64,000 nucleotides of DNA from Thalassoroseus pseudoceratinae (GCF_011634775.1 NZ_JAALXT010000008.1:186001-250000), one strand, 5' to 3'; positions 1 through 9,289 are shown, counted from the first letter of the stretch. Translations and numbers: made by a program. Notes: a model not told the origin generated them from the sequence alone.

Positions 1-2
1 GA

Positions 3-272
3 GTCGTTATTGGTGATTTTGACGGCGACGGAGACGGAGATCTGTATTTCCAAGACTCAGTGACTGGCAACAATCGCTTTTTGACAAACGAGAGTGTCGA
101 TCCAGATTTGATGTTCTCGTTTGAAACAAATGTGGCTGCCCCGGGAGCGGTCAACGGTTTTCCTTTGATTCGTAGTGTGAACCGAGACACCATCGCCGAC
201 GATGTCTATCTCTGGGATCCAATTTCCGGCACCAATCGGCTACTGGACCTTATGCCTGTCGATCCACTCTGA
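3..272 (+). CDS. C-terminal end of a VCBS/FG-GAP repeat protein (partial)
   Basis: The frame is open from the window edge (codon start at base 3) and ends at the TGA at 270-272, so only the last 89 residues are visible. Near the edge is the calcium-binding FG-GAP/VCBS loop IGDFDGDGDGDLYF, followed by a second shorter blade-like segment ending in DDVYLWDPISGTNRLL. Proteins with these repeats are usually large, exported, beta-propeller or surface adhesin-like proteins, and they are abundant in planctomycetes. The N-terminus, any signal peptide and the number of repeats lie outside the window. No motif copy of the mobile backbone is near it, so it is probably ordinary chromosomal sequence. Confidence 0.7.
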   Translation, partial: VVIGDFDGDGDGDLYFQDSVTGNNRFLTNESVDPDLMFSFETNVAAPGAVNGFPLIRSVNRDTIADDVYLWDPISGTNRLLDLMPVDPL

Positions 273-551
273 TGGGAGACCTCCAAATTCGTCGACTGAA
301 TCTTTTGCGATGAGATGGATGACCTCCACTCGGTCAAAAGGAAACATCCACAGAAAGGCCATTCCATCGGAACATGTGGGCAGGCTTATCATGCTCTTCA
401 GCAATAGCCGGCGATTGCTTCAGGGACTTGTCGAAGACAGTGACCTTCACTCGGCGGAATTTTCGTAACGACTGGACCAGTTTTTGGGGACAAGCCACGA
501 TCATCACTCAGCAATGTGATGCAGCTGATCGATTCGTACGTATTCTCTCGT
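273..551. other. Intergenic stretch between convergent genes
   Basis: This stretch separates the end of the FG-GAP gene from the end of the kinase gene. I see no convincing gene, hairpin or repeat in it. The short open frames here have unremarkable composition and no ribosome binding site. Confidence 0.5.
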
Positions 552-3500
552 TCAAGGCGTGATTACTTCAGTTGTGGGTCCGAGTTCCACGAGGCTAATG
601 TCATCGTACCAGACTTTGCCACGCGCCGTGCTACCGTGATGTCCTAGTCGAGGGCCAACCGCGATCTTCCAACGTTCGCGGGTGTCAATTTCTAGAGAAA
701 CATAGGTCCAATCGGTCGTTCCCTCGATCGACCGAGTTCTCTCTCTTGTACGCCAGACGGCAAGTCCGGCAGCCCAGTCCTTTCGTTCTCCAGGTTGGAC
801 ATTTTCGGTTTTGACCCACCCAGCTAGCAAGTAACGCGTAAACGGTTTGACGTCAACTTCCTGGAACACTTGAATATCGTCTAAGATGGTTGAACGTACT
901 TCAAGACTTCTCTGATCAGAGTGCCTGTGTGTTGATGTCGTCTTGCACGCGTGTTTCTGTCTTCGGTACGAGTGCACCCGCCAATGATTTCCGATACCGT
1001 CTTCGAAGGACCCTTTGCTAAGTCTATTCACAGGAGTCGCAAGCATCTCAGCTTTAAGTCTGTCTTCCGCGACCGCTGGTCGTGCCGGAACGGTCATCGG
1101 TCGCGACTTCGCTTGATCCAACAAATTTTGAAACGCCAAGCGGTGTCCGCGTTCAATCGAGTTGCGCCACTCGGCGTCACATTTCGTGAGCATAGTCCAC
1201 CAGTGAAACTCGGCAGCAAACCAATCCTTCTCATCAGCAGCAATTTCGGCTTGATTGCGGTGATAATCCAAGGCCGTTTTTCTGCGAAGGTCTGCATCCG
1301 TCACCCAAGGATCGTAGTCGGGATTTCTGCGGACGAGCAAGACGCCTTCGACCGTATGGATAATTCTTAACAATCCACGGTTGATTATCGTTTGGGGATC
1401 AGGAAGTTCCGGAATGGGTTCACCAACTATTTGGTCGCCGGTTTGGACATTCCACATCAATCTCTTGAATTTATCCTCTGAAATAATCCGGCGCCCGTCC
1501 GGGCTGAACCCAACGCTGTGGACAGGGTGGGTATGCCCGCGGAGCGCAATGGTCTCGGTTCCTGTGGCCGCGTCCCAGATTCTGACGGTGTTGTCTAAAC
1601 TACCGGAGACAATCTGGCGGCCGTCCGGGCTAAACCCGACGCTAGTGAGAGAATCAGTATGGCCGCGGAGTGTGTGGGTCTCGATCCCCGTCGTCGCGTC
1701 CCAGACTTTGACGGTGCGGTCCCAACTACCGGAGACAATCCGGCGGTGGCCTGGGTTGAACCCAACACAGGTAACAAAGCTTGTATGTCCGCGGAGCATG
1801 AGAAACTCCGTCCCTATGGCCCCGTCCCAGACTTTGACAGCTTTGTCTGCACTACCGGAGACAATCCGGCGGCCGTCTGGGCTGAAACCAACGCTTAAAA
1901 CACGACTGGTATGTCCACGGAGCGTGAGGGTCTCGGTTCCCGTGGCCGCGTCCCAGACTTTGACGGTGTTGTCTGCACTCCCGGAGACAATCCGGCGGCC
2001 GTCCGGGCTGAAACCAACGCTTAAAACACGACTGGTATGTCCACGGAGCGTGAGGGTCTCGGTTCCCGTGGCCGCGTCCCAGGTCCTGACGGTGTCGTCT
2101 CCACTCCCGGAGACAATCCGGCGGCCGTCCGGGCTGAACCCAACGCTTTCAACGAAACTGGTATGCCCGCGGAGCGTAAGGGTCTCGGTCCCCGTGTCCA
2201 CGTCCCAGATTCTGACGGTTCTGTCTGCACTCCCGGAGACAATCCGGCGTCCGTCCGGGCTGAATCCAACGCTATGGACCTCTCCGATATGCCCGCGGAG
2301 CGTGAGGGTCTCGTTCCCCGTGGCCGCGTCCCAGACTTTGACGGTATGGTCGTAACTCCCGGAGAGAATCCGGCGCCCGTTCGGGCTGAACGCAACGCTA
2401 TTAACGAAATGTGTATGCCCGCGGAGCGTGAGCATCTCGGTCCCCGTGGCCGCGTCCCAGACTTTGACGGTGTTGTCGTCACCCCCGGAGACAATCCGGC
2501 GCCCGTCCGGGCTGAACCCGACGCTGGTGACATGATCATTATGTCCGCGGAGGGTGTGGTCCTCGTTCCCCGTGTCCGCGTCCCAGACTTTGACGGTGTT
2601 ATCTTCACTCCCGGAGACAATCCGGCGCCCGTCCGGGCTGAACCCGACGCTGGTGACTGGCTTGGCATGCCCGTGGAGCGTAAGGGTCTCGGTCCCAGTG
2701 TCCGCGTCCCAGATTTTGACGATGTTGTCTTCACTCCCGGAGACAATCCAACGCCCGTCCGGGCTGAATACGACGCTGGTGACTGGCTTGGCATGCCCGT
2801 GGAGCGTAAGGGTCTCGGTCCCAGTGTCCGCGTCCCAGATTTTGACGGTGTTGTCTTCACTCCCAGAGACAATCCGCCGGCCATTCGGGCTGAACCCAAC
2901 GCTATTGACAAAATGTACATGCCCGTGGAGCGTAAAGGTCTCGGTCCCCGTAGCCGCGTCCCAGACTTTGACGGTGCTGTCTTCACTCCCGGAGACAATT
3001 CGGCGCCCGTCCGGGCTGAACCTGACGCTGGTGACTGGCTTGGAATGCCCGCCGAGCGCGAGGATCTCGGTCCCCGTGGCCGCGTCCCAAACTTTGATCT
3101 CCCCCACGTGGTCGACCCTGTATATATCCCTACTACTTGAGACAATCCGGCGGCCGTCCGGGCTGAACTCAACGCTGGTGATTTGCTGGGTATGCCCGCG
3201 GAGCGTGAGGATCTCGGTCCCCGTATCCACGTCCCAGACCTTGACTGCGTTGTACTGACAGGAGACAACTCGGTGACCGCCCGGGCTGAATCCGACGCTA
3301 ACAGCACTGGTATGCCCAGAAAGCGTGAGTGGAGTGCCTTCGGCTTGCCGGGACAGATAATGAGCCTCAAAATCACGCTGATCAAACGGAATGGAATTTA
3401 GCGCGACTGCAGCCTGACCGTGGCGATTGGATTCGAGGTGTGCGGTTGCCAAATAGATTTTGCTGTAGTAGAGATTCCGTTCGGCACGCTCACGTTCCTG

Positions 3501-5090
3501 CCGCTCCGCTTCAGCCAGTCGAACCGCCTGTTTCCGCTGAATCTCGCCTTGCAACGCGTCGAAGTAGGCGAGGATCTCAGCTCCAGACGCGCGTCGACGT
3601 TGAGCTGCTTCGTTTTCTCGAGCTTTGGACTCGTCTTGTTTCAGCTTGGCCTGGTAGGCCGCGGTGATCGGGCCACCAATGGCTAGAGCGAGCAGAACAA
3701 GGGTCAGGACCGACGTTAGGGTAGCGATTCCCGGATTCCGACGGCACCACCGTCTGGCACGTTCGAACTTGCTGACTGGTCGAGCCTGAATCGGTCGACC
3801 TTCCAGAAAACGCTGCAAGTCGTCTGCTAATGCCGCAGTCGATGGGTACCGCTGGTTCGGCTCTTTCTGCAGACATTTCAGACAGATCGTATCCAGGTCT
3901 TTCGATTGCTCGGTGTCGCCATTGGAATGCACCTGTGATGGCGGTGACGGTGTTTCTTCCTTGACCTTCCTCAGGACTTCAAACAGCTCGCCGGTAAACG
4001 GTGGCTGACCGGCCAGTAGGTGATACAGCGTCGCGCCCAAGGAATAGACATCACTGGCAACGGTGACCCCGGCGGCGTCCTCCGCCTGTTCGGGAGACAT
4101 ATACTGCGGAGTTCCGATACCCACACCGGTCAGCGTTACCCCCCGTTCCTCTGCGAGCTTGGCCAAACCAAAATCCGCGACCAACGCCCGACCAGTTTCG
4201 TCTTCGATCAGCACGTTGTCCGGCTTGAGATCACGATGCAAAACGCCGTGCTGATGAGCGGCATGCACACCGGTGGCCACGTCCCGAATAATGGCAGCCG
4301 CCCGTTGGCTCTCCTCCGGCCCCGATTGAACGAGTGACTTCAGGCTTCGGCCCTCGACATGCCGCATCGCATAATACGGTTGGCCCTCGACCTCACCCAC
4401 ATCGTACACGGTCACCAGATTGTCGTGATGCAGTCGGGCTGCCGCGTTCGCCTCGACCCGAAACCGCTCGACCGCTTCCTTTCGACCTGGGTCATCTTGA
4501 GCTCCAAAGCGGTCGGCCCGAATGACCTTCAGGGCCACGAGACGACCACCCGCGTTGAGTTGCTTGGCTTTGTAGACGACGCCCATTCCGCCGCGGCCTA
4601 ACTCCTCCAGAACTTCGTAGTCGCCAAAACACTCCGACTGCAGCAGTTCACCGGCGCCCGGTTCGATCCCGGAATCCGGTGTGACAGTCGGTGCAAAAGC
4701 TGCGTTTGGGGAGACGAACGTGGAGTCCGCTTCAGACCGAGAGACATCGGGAGTTTCCAACGGTGTCGAGCGATTGACCGTCGACACCCGCTTCGCGGCA
4801 AACGTTTCTCGAACAACGTCCACGTACTCCGGATAGCGTTGTTCGTAGTCATCCACCGACACGGCTTCACCCACACGCTGTCGATGCTCGATCTCCACCG
4901 ACAGCAGCAGAGCCAGCATTTCTCCTCGGAAAGGTGGTTCAACGCTGGCGAGTATTTCGTCGAGCGAACCGGCCGTCCCATTGGCCAACTTTTCGCCGAA
5001 CTGAATACAGGCTTCCTCGAACAGCATCCGTCGATCCAGGGAACCATCACCGAAATCGGCGTCTTCACGATTCGCAGGCAGCTCGGTCAT
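552..5090 (-). CDS. Membrane-anchored Ser/Thr protein kinase with 15 WD40 repeats
   Basis: This reads as a signalling kinase of the PknB type. The N-terminal ~150 residues are acidic and linker-like. The kinase domain (about 157-440) has the glycine loop LGRGGMGVVYKA, VALKV lysine, HRDLKPDN catalytic loop (about 287), DFGLA and an SPE motif. A single membrane segment at about 452-475 (ATLTSVLTLVLLALAIGGPI) is followed by a charged coiled-coil-like stretch. About residues 587-1232 hold 15 WD40 repeats of 42 residues, enough for two propellers. The C-terminal ~150 residues look like a jelly-roll carbohydrate-binding type domain (GSFEDG ... WYDDISLVEL). I chose the ATG at 5090 because GGGAG precedes it by 4 bases; an in-frame start at 5129 is possible. 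The substrate is unknown. The kinase, TM and WD40 arrangement is common in planctomycetes. Confidence 0.93.
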   Translation of the reverse strand: MTELPANREDADFGDGSLDRRMLFEEACIQFGEKLANGTAGSLDEILASVEPPFRGEMLALLLSVEIEHRQRVGEAVSVDDYEQRYPEYVDVVRETFAAKRVSTVNRSTPLETPDVSRSEADSTFVSPNAAFAPTVTPDSGIEPGAGELLQSECFGDYEVLEELGRGGMGVVYKAKQLNAGGRLVALKVIRADRFGAQDDPGRKEAVERFRVEANAAARLHHDNLVTVYDVGEVEGQPYYAMRHVEGRSLKSLVQSGPEESQRAAAIIRDVATGVHAAHQHGVLHRDLKPDNVLIEDETGRALVADFGLAKLAEERGVTLTGVGIGTPQYMSPEQAEDAAGVTVASDVYSLGATLYHLLAGQPPFTGELFEVLRKVKEETPSPPSQVHSNGDTEQSKDLDTICLKCLQKEPNQRYPSTAALADDLQRFLEGRPIQARPVSKFERARRWCRRNPGIATLTSVLTLVLLALAIGGPITAAYQAKLKQDESKARENEAAQRRRASGAEILAYFDALQGEIQRKQAVRLAEAERQERERAERNLYYSKIYLATAHLESNRHGQAAVALNSIPFDQRDFEAHYLSRQAEGTPLTLSGHTSAVSVGFSPGGHRVVSCQYNAVKVWDVDTGTEILTLRGHTQQITSVEFSPDGRRIVSSSRDIYRVDHVGEIKVWDAATGTEILALGGHSKPVTSVRFSPDGRRIVSGSEDSTVKVWDAATGTETFTLHGHVHFVNSVGFSPNGRRIVSGSEDNTVKIWDADTGTETLTLHGHAKPVTSVVFSPDGRWIVSGSEDNIVKIWDADTGTETLTLHGHAKPVTSVGFSPDGRRIVSGSEDNTVKVWDADTGNEDHTLRGHNDHVTSVGFSPDGRRIVSGGDDNTVKVWDAATGTEMLTLRGHTHFVNSVAFSPNGRRILSGSYDHTVKVWDAATGNETLTLRGHIGEVHSVGFSPDGRRIVSGSADRTVRIWDVDTGTETLTLRGHTSFVESVGFSPDGRRIVSGSGDDTVRTWDAATGTETLTLRGHTSRVLSVGFSPDGRRIVSGSADNTVKVWDAATGTETLTLRGHTSRVLSVGFSPDGRRIVSGSADKAVKVWDGAIGTEFLMLRGHTSFVTCVGFNPGHRRIVSGSWDRTVKVWDATTGIETHTLRGHTDSLTSVGFSPDGRQIVSGSLDNTVRIWDAATGTETIALRGHTHPVHSVGFSPDGRRIISEDKFKRLMWNVQTGDQIVGEPIPELPDPQTIINRGLLRIIHTVEGVLLVRRNPDYDPWVTDADLRRKTALDYHRNQAEIAADEKDWFAAEFHWWTMLTKCDAEWRNSIERGHRLAFQNLLDQAKSRPMTVPARPAVAEDRLKAEMLATPVNRLSKGSFEDGIGNHWRVHSYRRQKHACKTTSTHRHSDQRSLEVRSTILDDIQVFQEVDVKPFTRYLLAGWVKTENVQPGERKDWAAGLAVWRTRERTRSIEGTTDWTYVSLEIDTRERWKIAVGPRLGHHGSTARGKVWYDDISLVELGPTTEVITP
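1395..3330 (-). repeat. Coding tandem repeats: 15 WD40 units of about 126 bp
   Basis: The units encode RGHTxxVxSVGFSPDGRRIVSGSxDNTVKVWDAATGTETLTL-type repeats with few changes between neighbours. Two consecutive units (GHTSRVLSV) and two others (GHAKPVTSV) are almost identical. That points to recent duplication or homogenisation within the gene. Confidence 0.9.
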
Positions 5091-5535
5091 GGGACTCCCA
5101 GAGATTGATCGCTGTCGGGTGGGTTGCAACTGGGAACGACCAACAACAACACGTCATGCAGTTCGCAGAAAGAACCCGAGGCAGAAATGTGCCAGTGAAT
5201 GCCCTATTAAGGTCACCATCACACACCAATTACAACCGTCTGCAGATAGAGAGAAGAGAAATGGCTAACAAGCCGCTCACCAAAGCTCGGGTAATGCTGG
5301 CAAGAAGTTCCCAACTGATGGAGGTTTCGCGAAGACTGCTCATGCAACCAAAATGGCTCGATTCGGCATGTTGGTAAGATAAATTTGAACCCAGTTCAAG
5401 ACAGCTAATTGTCCTGCGTTTCGTCCACTCCACTGTGCCCGGTAGACTACCGGTAAGCGAGAATCCAGTTTCTCACGTGATTGCCTAAATCCCTGTCAGC
5501 TACTGCGTTGCAACACGACCAAAAAATAGGGAACG

Positions 5536-5555
5536 AAAGCGTTTGCAAACGCTTT
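5536..5555. repeat. Perfect 20-bp palindrome AAAGCGTTTGCAAACGCTTT
   Basis: This is a fully self-complementary sequence in the non-coding stretch upstream of the kinase gene and about 60 bases before the tRNA remnant. The symmetric, T/A-edged core with a central GCAAAC-type step resembles operators of LacI/GalR-type repressors. It could also be an arm-binding or hairpin element of an integrated element's end. No regulator gene for it is visible nearby. Confidence 0.55.
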
Positions 5556-5601
5556 TGAGTCGATGTAACGTGTTGTGACTGTTACGGTTTTCAGCTGCGA
5601 A

Positions 5602-5662
<61 letters not shown>

Positions 5663-6028
5663 TTTTTAAGTGCTTTCTAGACAACGACTTATGGAGAACT
5701 GAGGGGAAGATTAGCGTATCCGATTTATTCTGTTCGGGAACTGTATCCGATTTGGTTACAAACTCCTCCCTCTCGTGATACCACTTCTCTACCTTCCGTC
5801 GTTTTCATGTGCTGACGACTGCGCAGCTCCCAGATCAGGGAGTCAATTTCTTCTACCAGCACCCTTGCGCCTTCTTGCGGCACGCTGACTTTCTTTCTGC
5901 GGCGTCGCCATCAAACTGATCTACGAATCTCTTCTGCGGAGTCTCCGCACCTGAGCCGGTAGGTTCTGCCGCAGCCTTGACCGAGAAGCTCTCTTATCTT
6001 CGTCGTGTTGTCGCAAGCCATGTGACAA
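5663..6028. other. Non-coding junction with IS-like debris
   Basis: No intact gene is seen. Two 11-bp direct repeats, GTATCCGATTT at 5716-5726 and 5743-5753, resemble repeated transposase-binding sites at an IS end. On the minus strand a frame reads a short protein starting at about 6021 (MACDNTTKIRELLGQG...) to a TGA at about 5911. It then continues in the same frame as plausible protein (PQEGARVLVEEIDSLIWEL) towards about 5780. This looks like a decayed gene rather than a live one. Confidence 0.35.
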
Positions 6029-6163
6029 CTGAGGGATGCGTGTTCCATCGGAAGCTGGGCCCCCCTAAGAGGATCAGCAGCAATTCCGCTCGCCGAATAC
6101 TTGGATTCGATGGCTGAACCTCTGCTGCAACACGAAATGAGGCAACTTCTGGGCACCCCCTAG
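6029..6163 (+). pseudogene. Truncated C-terminus of a cassette-type gene
   Basis: An open frame of about 45 codons lacks its own start and ends LAEYLDSMAEPLLQHEMRQ-LLGTP. The TAG stop lies inside the first copy of the GGCACCCC repeat. The same GTP-stop ending occurs in ardC and in the gene at 54219-54518. I interpret it as the leftover 3' end of a backbone gene cut off at the element's junction. An ATG at 6110 would give only 17 residues. The product family is not recognisable. Confidence 0.35.
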
Positions 6164-6164
6164 T
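6151..6164 (+). repeat. Boundary motif copy 1 (GGGCACCCCCTAGT)
   Basis: It overlaps the stop of the truncated frame before it and is followed by a leader of about 240 bases before the recombinase-like gene, the longest such spacing in the set. Confidence 0.7.
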
Positions 6165-6286
6165 GCGGCGAATCGCACCCGAAACAAGAAAGGAGGTGGA
6201 CTCAGCAAATTCACGCAGAACAAGTCGAAGTCGAACAGACTGGGCCGCAAGGTCACATGATCCGCACTTCGCAATCCAATTTTTGT

Positions 6287-6320
6287 AACCCTGACGAGCC
6301 TTGGTTCGCCGGGGTTTTTC
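6287..6320 (+). terminator. Rho-independent-type hairpin 1
   Basis: Arms AACCCTGACGAGCC and GTTCGCCGGGGTT are followed by a T-run (TTTTTC). It carries the A/C mismatch seen in the hairpins at 7602 and 9435 and is preceded by CAATTTTTGT. It lies upstream of the next gene, so it may act as a leader attenuator or end an upstream transcript. Confidence 0.6.
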
Positions 6321-6406
6321 TTTGACCTCACCTTGCCGAAGAGATCAGCCCGCTCGCACATGTGCTTGTCGAGCTTACTCAAAGGCCAAACAAAAAGGAG
6401 ACCAGC

Positions 6407-7435
6407 ATGAACGACCAAACTGAGCCATCCACACTCCACGAAGCACTCGATGCCTATGCACAGAGATTGATGTCCGAGCATAAAGCGGAACATTCCTCGT
6501 TGGCAACCTTCCAGACTCGCCAACTCATTGTTCGGCAATTGAAAGAGAACCACGATGATCTGCCACTCCACGAAATCACTTTGGATGTTTGCGTGGACAT
6601 GATCGGTCATTGGCGAGATCGCCCCACCAGTGCCAAGACCGGAAAACCGATTGCTTCTTCGACTGCTCAACGAACGCTCTCCGAACTCATCCGGTTCTTC
6701 GGATGGTTGGAAACAACAGATCGATTTGAGTGGTCAGCGCCTTCACATTTCGGGCAGATTCCACGACGGGTGCGGAGGTTGGAGAGTGACCGCAGCGTAA
6801 GCCAGCGTGAGATGTTCACTCCCGAGCATCTCGCCATCTTGTATCGGCACGCTACCTCGACGCAGCGACTCATGCTATGCCTTGCCATGAATTGTGGGGT
6901 GGGTGCAGCGGAAATGGGCCGTCTAAAAACCAGTGACATCATCTTGGATGACGATGGCCACTTCGTCATCGACCTTCTACCGGGCGAGGGCCTGCTGCGT
7001 TTCATGCGACCACAAACTGACACCTACTGCGAGTGGCTGCTCTGGCCCGAGACTGTGGAATTGACACAGTGGGAGACTACTCGTGGGGAAGACTTCGATA
7101 GCGATTTGCTGTTCGTGTCCGACAGTGGAAATCCCATGTGGAGAGACTCGTCGAGTCAGCCGGGGGCGGGATTCCGTCATCAGTGGCAACGGCTGCTCAA
7201 GGCTGTCGAGGATCAAGGTGTTCCACGGTTGCCGCTGACTGCAATTCGCAAGGGCACGGCGGAAAGGATTCGACGAAAGCACGGAGACGTGATCGCAAGG
7301 ATGTATCTTGGGCACTCCGCAACATGTCCATCGTTTTGTGATTATGTGAGAAAGCCCTTCTCTCTACTGCACGTTGCGTTGCGAGACCTTCGGGCTGAGT
7401 TGGCTTCAGTCTTTCGAGACGACAATGCCAGTTGA
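6407..7435 (+). CDS. Tyrosine-recombinase-like protein with altered active site
   Basis: This 342-residue protein has the two-part layout of phage-type integrases: an N-terminal SAM-like helical domain (about 10-110) with SSTAQRTLSELIRFFGWL, and a C-terminal catalytic-like domain. Arg II is suggested by TAIRKGTAERI (about 277), the His of LGHS at about 301, and the nucleophile position by CDYVR (about 311). The segment that normally carries Arg I (TGLRxSE) reads NCGVGAAEMGRL, with Gly in place of Arg, so strand cleavage is doubtful. Similar NCGF/NCGV proteins are common in planctomycete genomes and are usually labelled integrase. The ATG at 6407 follows AAAGGAGACCAGC. It sits first in the backbone, where an element's integrase would be expected. 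Confidence 0.75.
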   Translation: MNDQTEPSTLHEALDAYAQRLMSEHKAEHSSLATFQTRQLIVRQLKENHDDLPLHEITLDVCVDMIGHWRDRPTSAKTGKPIASSTAQRTLSELIRFFGWLETTDRFEWSAPSHFGQIPRRVRRLESDRSVSQREMFTPEHLAILYRHATSTQRLMLCLAMNCGVGAAEMGRLKTSDIILDDDGHFVIDLLPGEGLLRFMRPQTDTYCEWLLWPETVELTQWETTRGEDFDSDLLFVSDSGNPMWRDSSSQPGAGFRHQWQRLLKAVEDQGVPRLPLTAIRKGTAERIRRKHGDVIARMYLGHSATCPSFCDYVRKPFSLLHVALRDLRAELASVFRDDNAS

Positions 7436-7522
7436 CCAAATCAGACAACTTCTAAGCGAATCGAACCCGACACGACAGAAAGGAGGAGATAGAGAGACCA
7501 GCACTTGATGAGGCGATCCCCG

Positions 7523-7536
7523 ACTAGGGGGTGCCT
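7523..7536 (-). repeat. Boundary motif copy 2 (minus orientation)
   Basis: ACTAGGGGGTGCCT on the plus strand is the exact reverse complement of AGGCACCCCCTAGT. No minus-strand gene ends here, so the orientation is not explained by gene direction. Confidence 0.7.
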
Positions 7537-7601
7537 GAGCCAGTCTGCACGGTCGAGCGGGCCGACCATGTGCCTGTCGCCGCCCGCATTCCAATTCTTG
7601 T

Positions 7602-7636
7602 AACCCGACGTGCGTTGGCACGCCGGGTTTTGTTTT
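7602..7636 (+). terminator. Rho-independent-type hairpin 2
   Basis: The arms AACCCGACGTGC and GCACGCCGGGTT pair with a single internal A/C mismatch and a four-base GTTG loop, followed by a T-rich tract. Confidence 0.7.
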
Positions 7637-7728
7637 GCCGCAACCAAACTGCTGGAATAGACGCCAAGTCGTCAAAAGCTGGTGCCTTAGCCCTGTTCTC
7701 GGTATGTTTTCAATGAAGGAGACCAGAC

Positions 7729-9090
7729 ATGAACAGCACGACGAACATTTCCATCAGCGACATCCAGATCGGCGACCGCTTCCGAAAAGACCTCGGCGAC
7801 ATCGACGGACTCGCCCAGTCCATCACCGAAGATGGACTTCTTCAACCAATCGGTGTCACTCCTGATAACCGACTGGTGTTTGGCTACCGGCGTTTGCTGG
7901 CTTTCCGAGATGTGTTGAAAAGGGACGAGATTCCTGCTGTCGTCATCGACATCGACAATCTTGCTCGTGGCGAGTACGTCGAGAACACGTTCCGCAAGGA
8001 TTTGACGGCTTCGGAGATGGTAGCGATCACCGACGCCCTGCGATCCTTTACCCGAGGGGGCGACCGCTGCTCTGAGCAATACCGCAATAACGTTGTAGCC
8101 GTCACCAAGAAGCGAGCTTGCGAGATCGTTGGTTGGAAGCTCGACAAGTACGACGACGCCAAGAAAGTTGTTCAGCTTGCGATACCTGAATTGGTGCAAT
8201 TGATGGACGAAGAGAAGGTCTCACTTCACGCTGCCGCTCGACTGGCCGACGAACCCGAAGACATTCAAAAAGAAGCAGTAAAGAGAGTGGAAGCGGCGAC
8301 GACCGCAGCCGAACGCCGAGGCATTCTCCGCACCGTGAATAGGATCAAACGAGCAAGACAACGAGCCGAACAACGTCGAGCCGAGTGCGAAGCGCCTGAC
8401 ACCTCCGAGTCGATCCGTTTGTACCACTGCTCATTTCAGAAGTTGACGGAAGTTGCCGGGCTAAAGCCTGCTTCCGTCCATTGCGTGTTGACCGACATTC
8501 CCTTCGGCAACGAGTTTCTGTCCCAGATCAATGATCTCGCCCAGTTCGTCGGAGAAGTGTTGGCCGAGGGTGGCGTATTCGTATGCTATGTGGGCCAGCA
8601 CAAGCTGAACGAGAAGATACGAGCCTTCGACCAGCACCTCAACTACCAATGGATGGGCACGTCCCGCTGGGTCGGTAGATGCAACCAGATGCACTCGCTC
8701 AACGTAGTAAGTAACTCGATTCCGTTCGTCGTCTACACCAAAGGCGAACGTGCCCCGAGCAAATGGTCGAAGTGGATCGACACCCTTGAATGTGACAGTC
8801 GGGAAAAGGAGTTCCACGAATGGCAGAGACCACTCGCCGAGATGGAAACGCTGCTCCGCAGTTTCACCATGCCGGGAGACCTCGTGGTCGATCCGTGTGG
8901 AGGTGGATTCACAACCGCCGCTGCGTGCCAGAACCTCGGACGAAAGTGCATCTCGTGTGACAGCGACAAGGCGAACGTGGTGGTTGGACGACAGCGACTT
9001 CGCTCTGAGGCGAAGGAAGAAGTAGTTGAAGTAGAAGGTGAAAAGATCGGCCCGGCGTCCGTGGCACACCTCAGTCACGAAATGGTCTGA
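7729..9090 (+). CDS. ParB-like N-terminus fused to a DNA methyltransferase
   Basis: This 453-residue protein joins a ParB/Sulfiredoxin-type domain to a site-specific DNA methyltransferase. Residues 1-90 match ParB-N: DIDGLAQSITEDGLLQPI, then VFGYRRLLAFRDV (the GxRRxxA box). A helical middle follows. The methyltransferase part has the catalytic tetrapeptide as TDIPFG at about 255 (a D-x-P-F variant of DPPY) and the SAM-binding motif VVDPCGGGFTTAAAC at about 387. The order, with the catalytic motif before the FxGxG-type motif, fits a beta-class enzyme. No restriction endonuclease is next to it, so it is likely an orphan methylase of a mobile element, perhaps self-protecting against host restriction. 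The start follows GAAGGAGACCAGAC. Confidence 0.88.
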   Translation: MNSTTNISISDIQIGDRFRKDLGDIDGLAQSITEDGLLQPIGVTPDNRLVFGYRRLLAFRDVLKRDEIPAVVIDIDNLARGEYVENTFRKDLTASEMVAITDALRSFTRGGDRCSEQYRNNVVAVTKKRACEIVGWKLDKYDDAKKVVQLAIPELVQLMDEEKVSLHAAARLADEPEDIQKEAVKRVEAATTAAERRGILRTVNRIKRARQRAEQRRAECEAPDTSESIRLYHCSFQKLTEVAGLKPASVHCVLTDIPFGNEFLSQINDLAQFVGEVLAEGGVFVCYVGQHKLNEKIRAFDQHLNYQWMGTSRWVGRCNQMHSLNVVSNSIPFVVYTKGERAPSKWSKWIDTLECDSREKEFHEWQRPLAEMETLLRSFTMPGDLVVDPCGGGFTTAAACQNLGRKCISCDSDKANVVVGRQRLRSEAKEEVVEVEGEKIGPASVAHLSHEMV

Positions 9091-9275
9091 TCCGAGGAGC
9101 ATCAAACGCTTGGCATCCCCCAGCAACGAGATACTCCAAAACGCTCGAAGCCGCCGCAGCGATTTGCGTCCCGAACACATCCATCGCCGGGCTTTCTTTT
9201 TACTGACGGCCTCTTCAAACGGCGACCTGCCACATGGTCGAACCCGAAAACGGAGATTCGGGGCAGAGACATTTG

Positions 9276-9289
9276 GGGCACCCCTTAGT
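9276..9289 (+). repeat. Boundary motif copy 3 (GGGCACCCCTTAGT)
   Basis: This copy stands alone, without an adjacent intact gene end, in the gene-poor leader after the first ParB-methyltransferase. Confidence 0.65.

Larger units (their letters stand above)
7436..7728. other. Intergenic region with an inverted motif copy and a terminator
   Basis: It holds motif copy 2 in reverse orientation, then the sequence CCAATTCTTGTAACCC leading into hairpin 2, then the leader of the ParB-methyltransferase gene with GAAGGAGA before its ATG. No additional gene is supported. Confidence 0.5.

Noticed and set aside
1381-3258. Long plus-strand and alternative-frame ORFs antisense to the WD40 kinase
   Set aside because: They have periodic proline/serine- or glycine-rich sequences that mirror the WD40 repeats in other frames. 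No ribosome binding sites; they are shadows of the kinase gene.
1395-3330. Regular direct repeats resembling a CRISPR or satellite array
   Set aside because: The 126-bp unit has no unique spacers and encodes WD40 repeats in one continuous frame.
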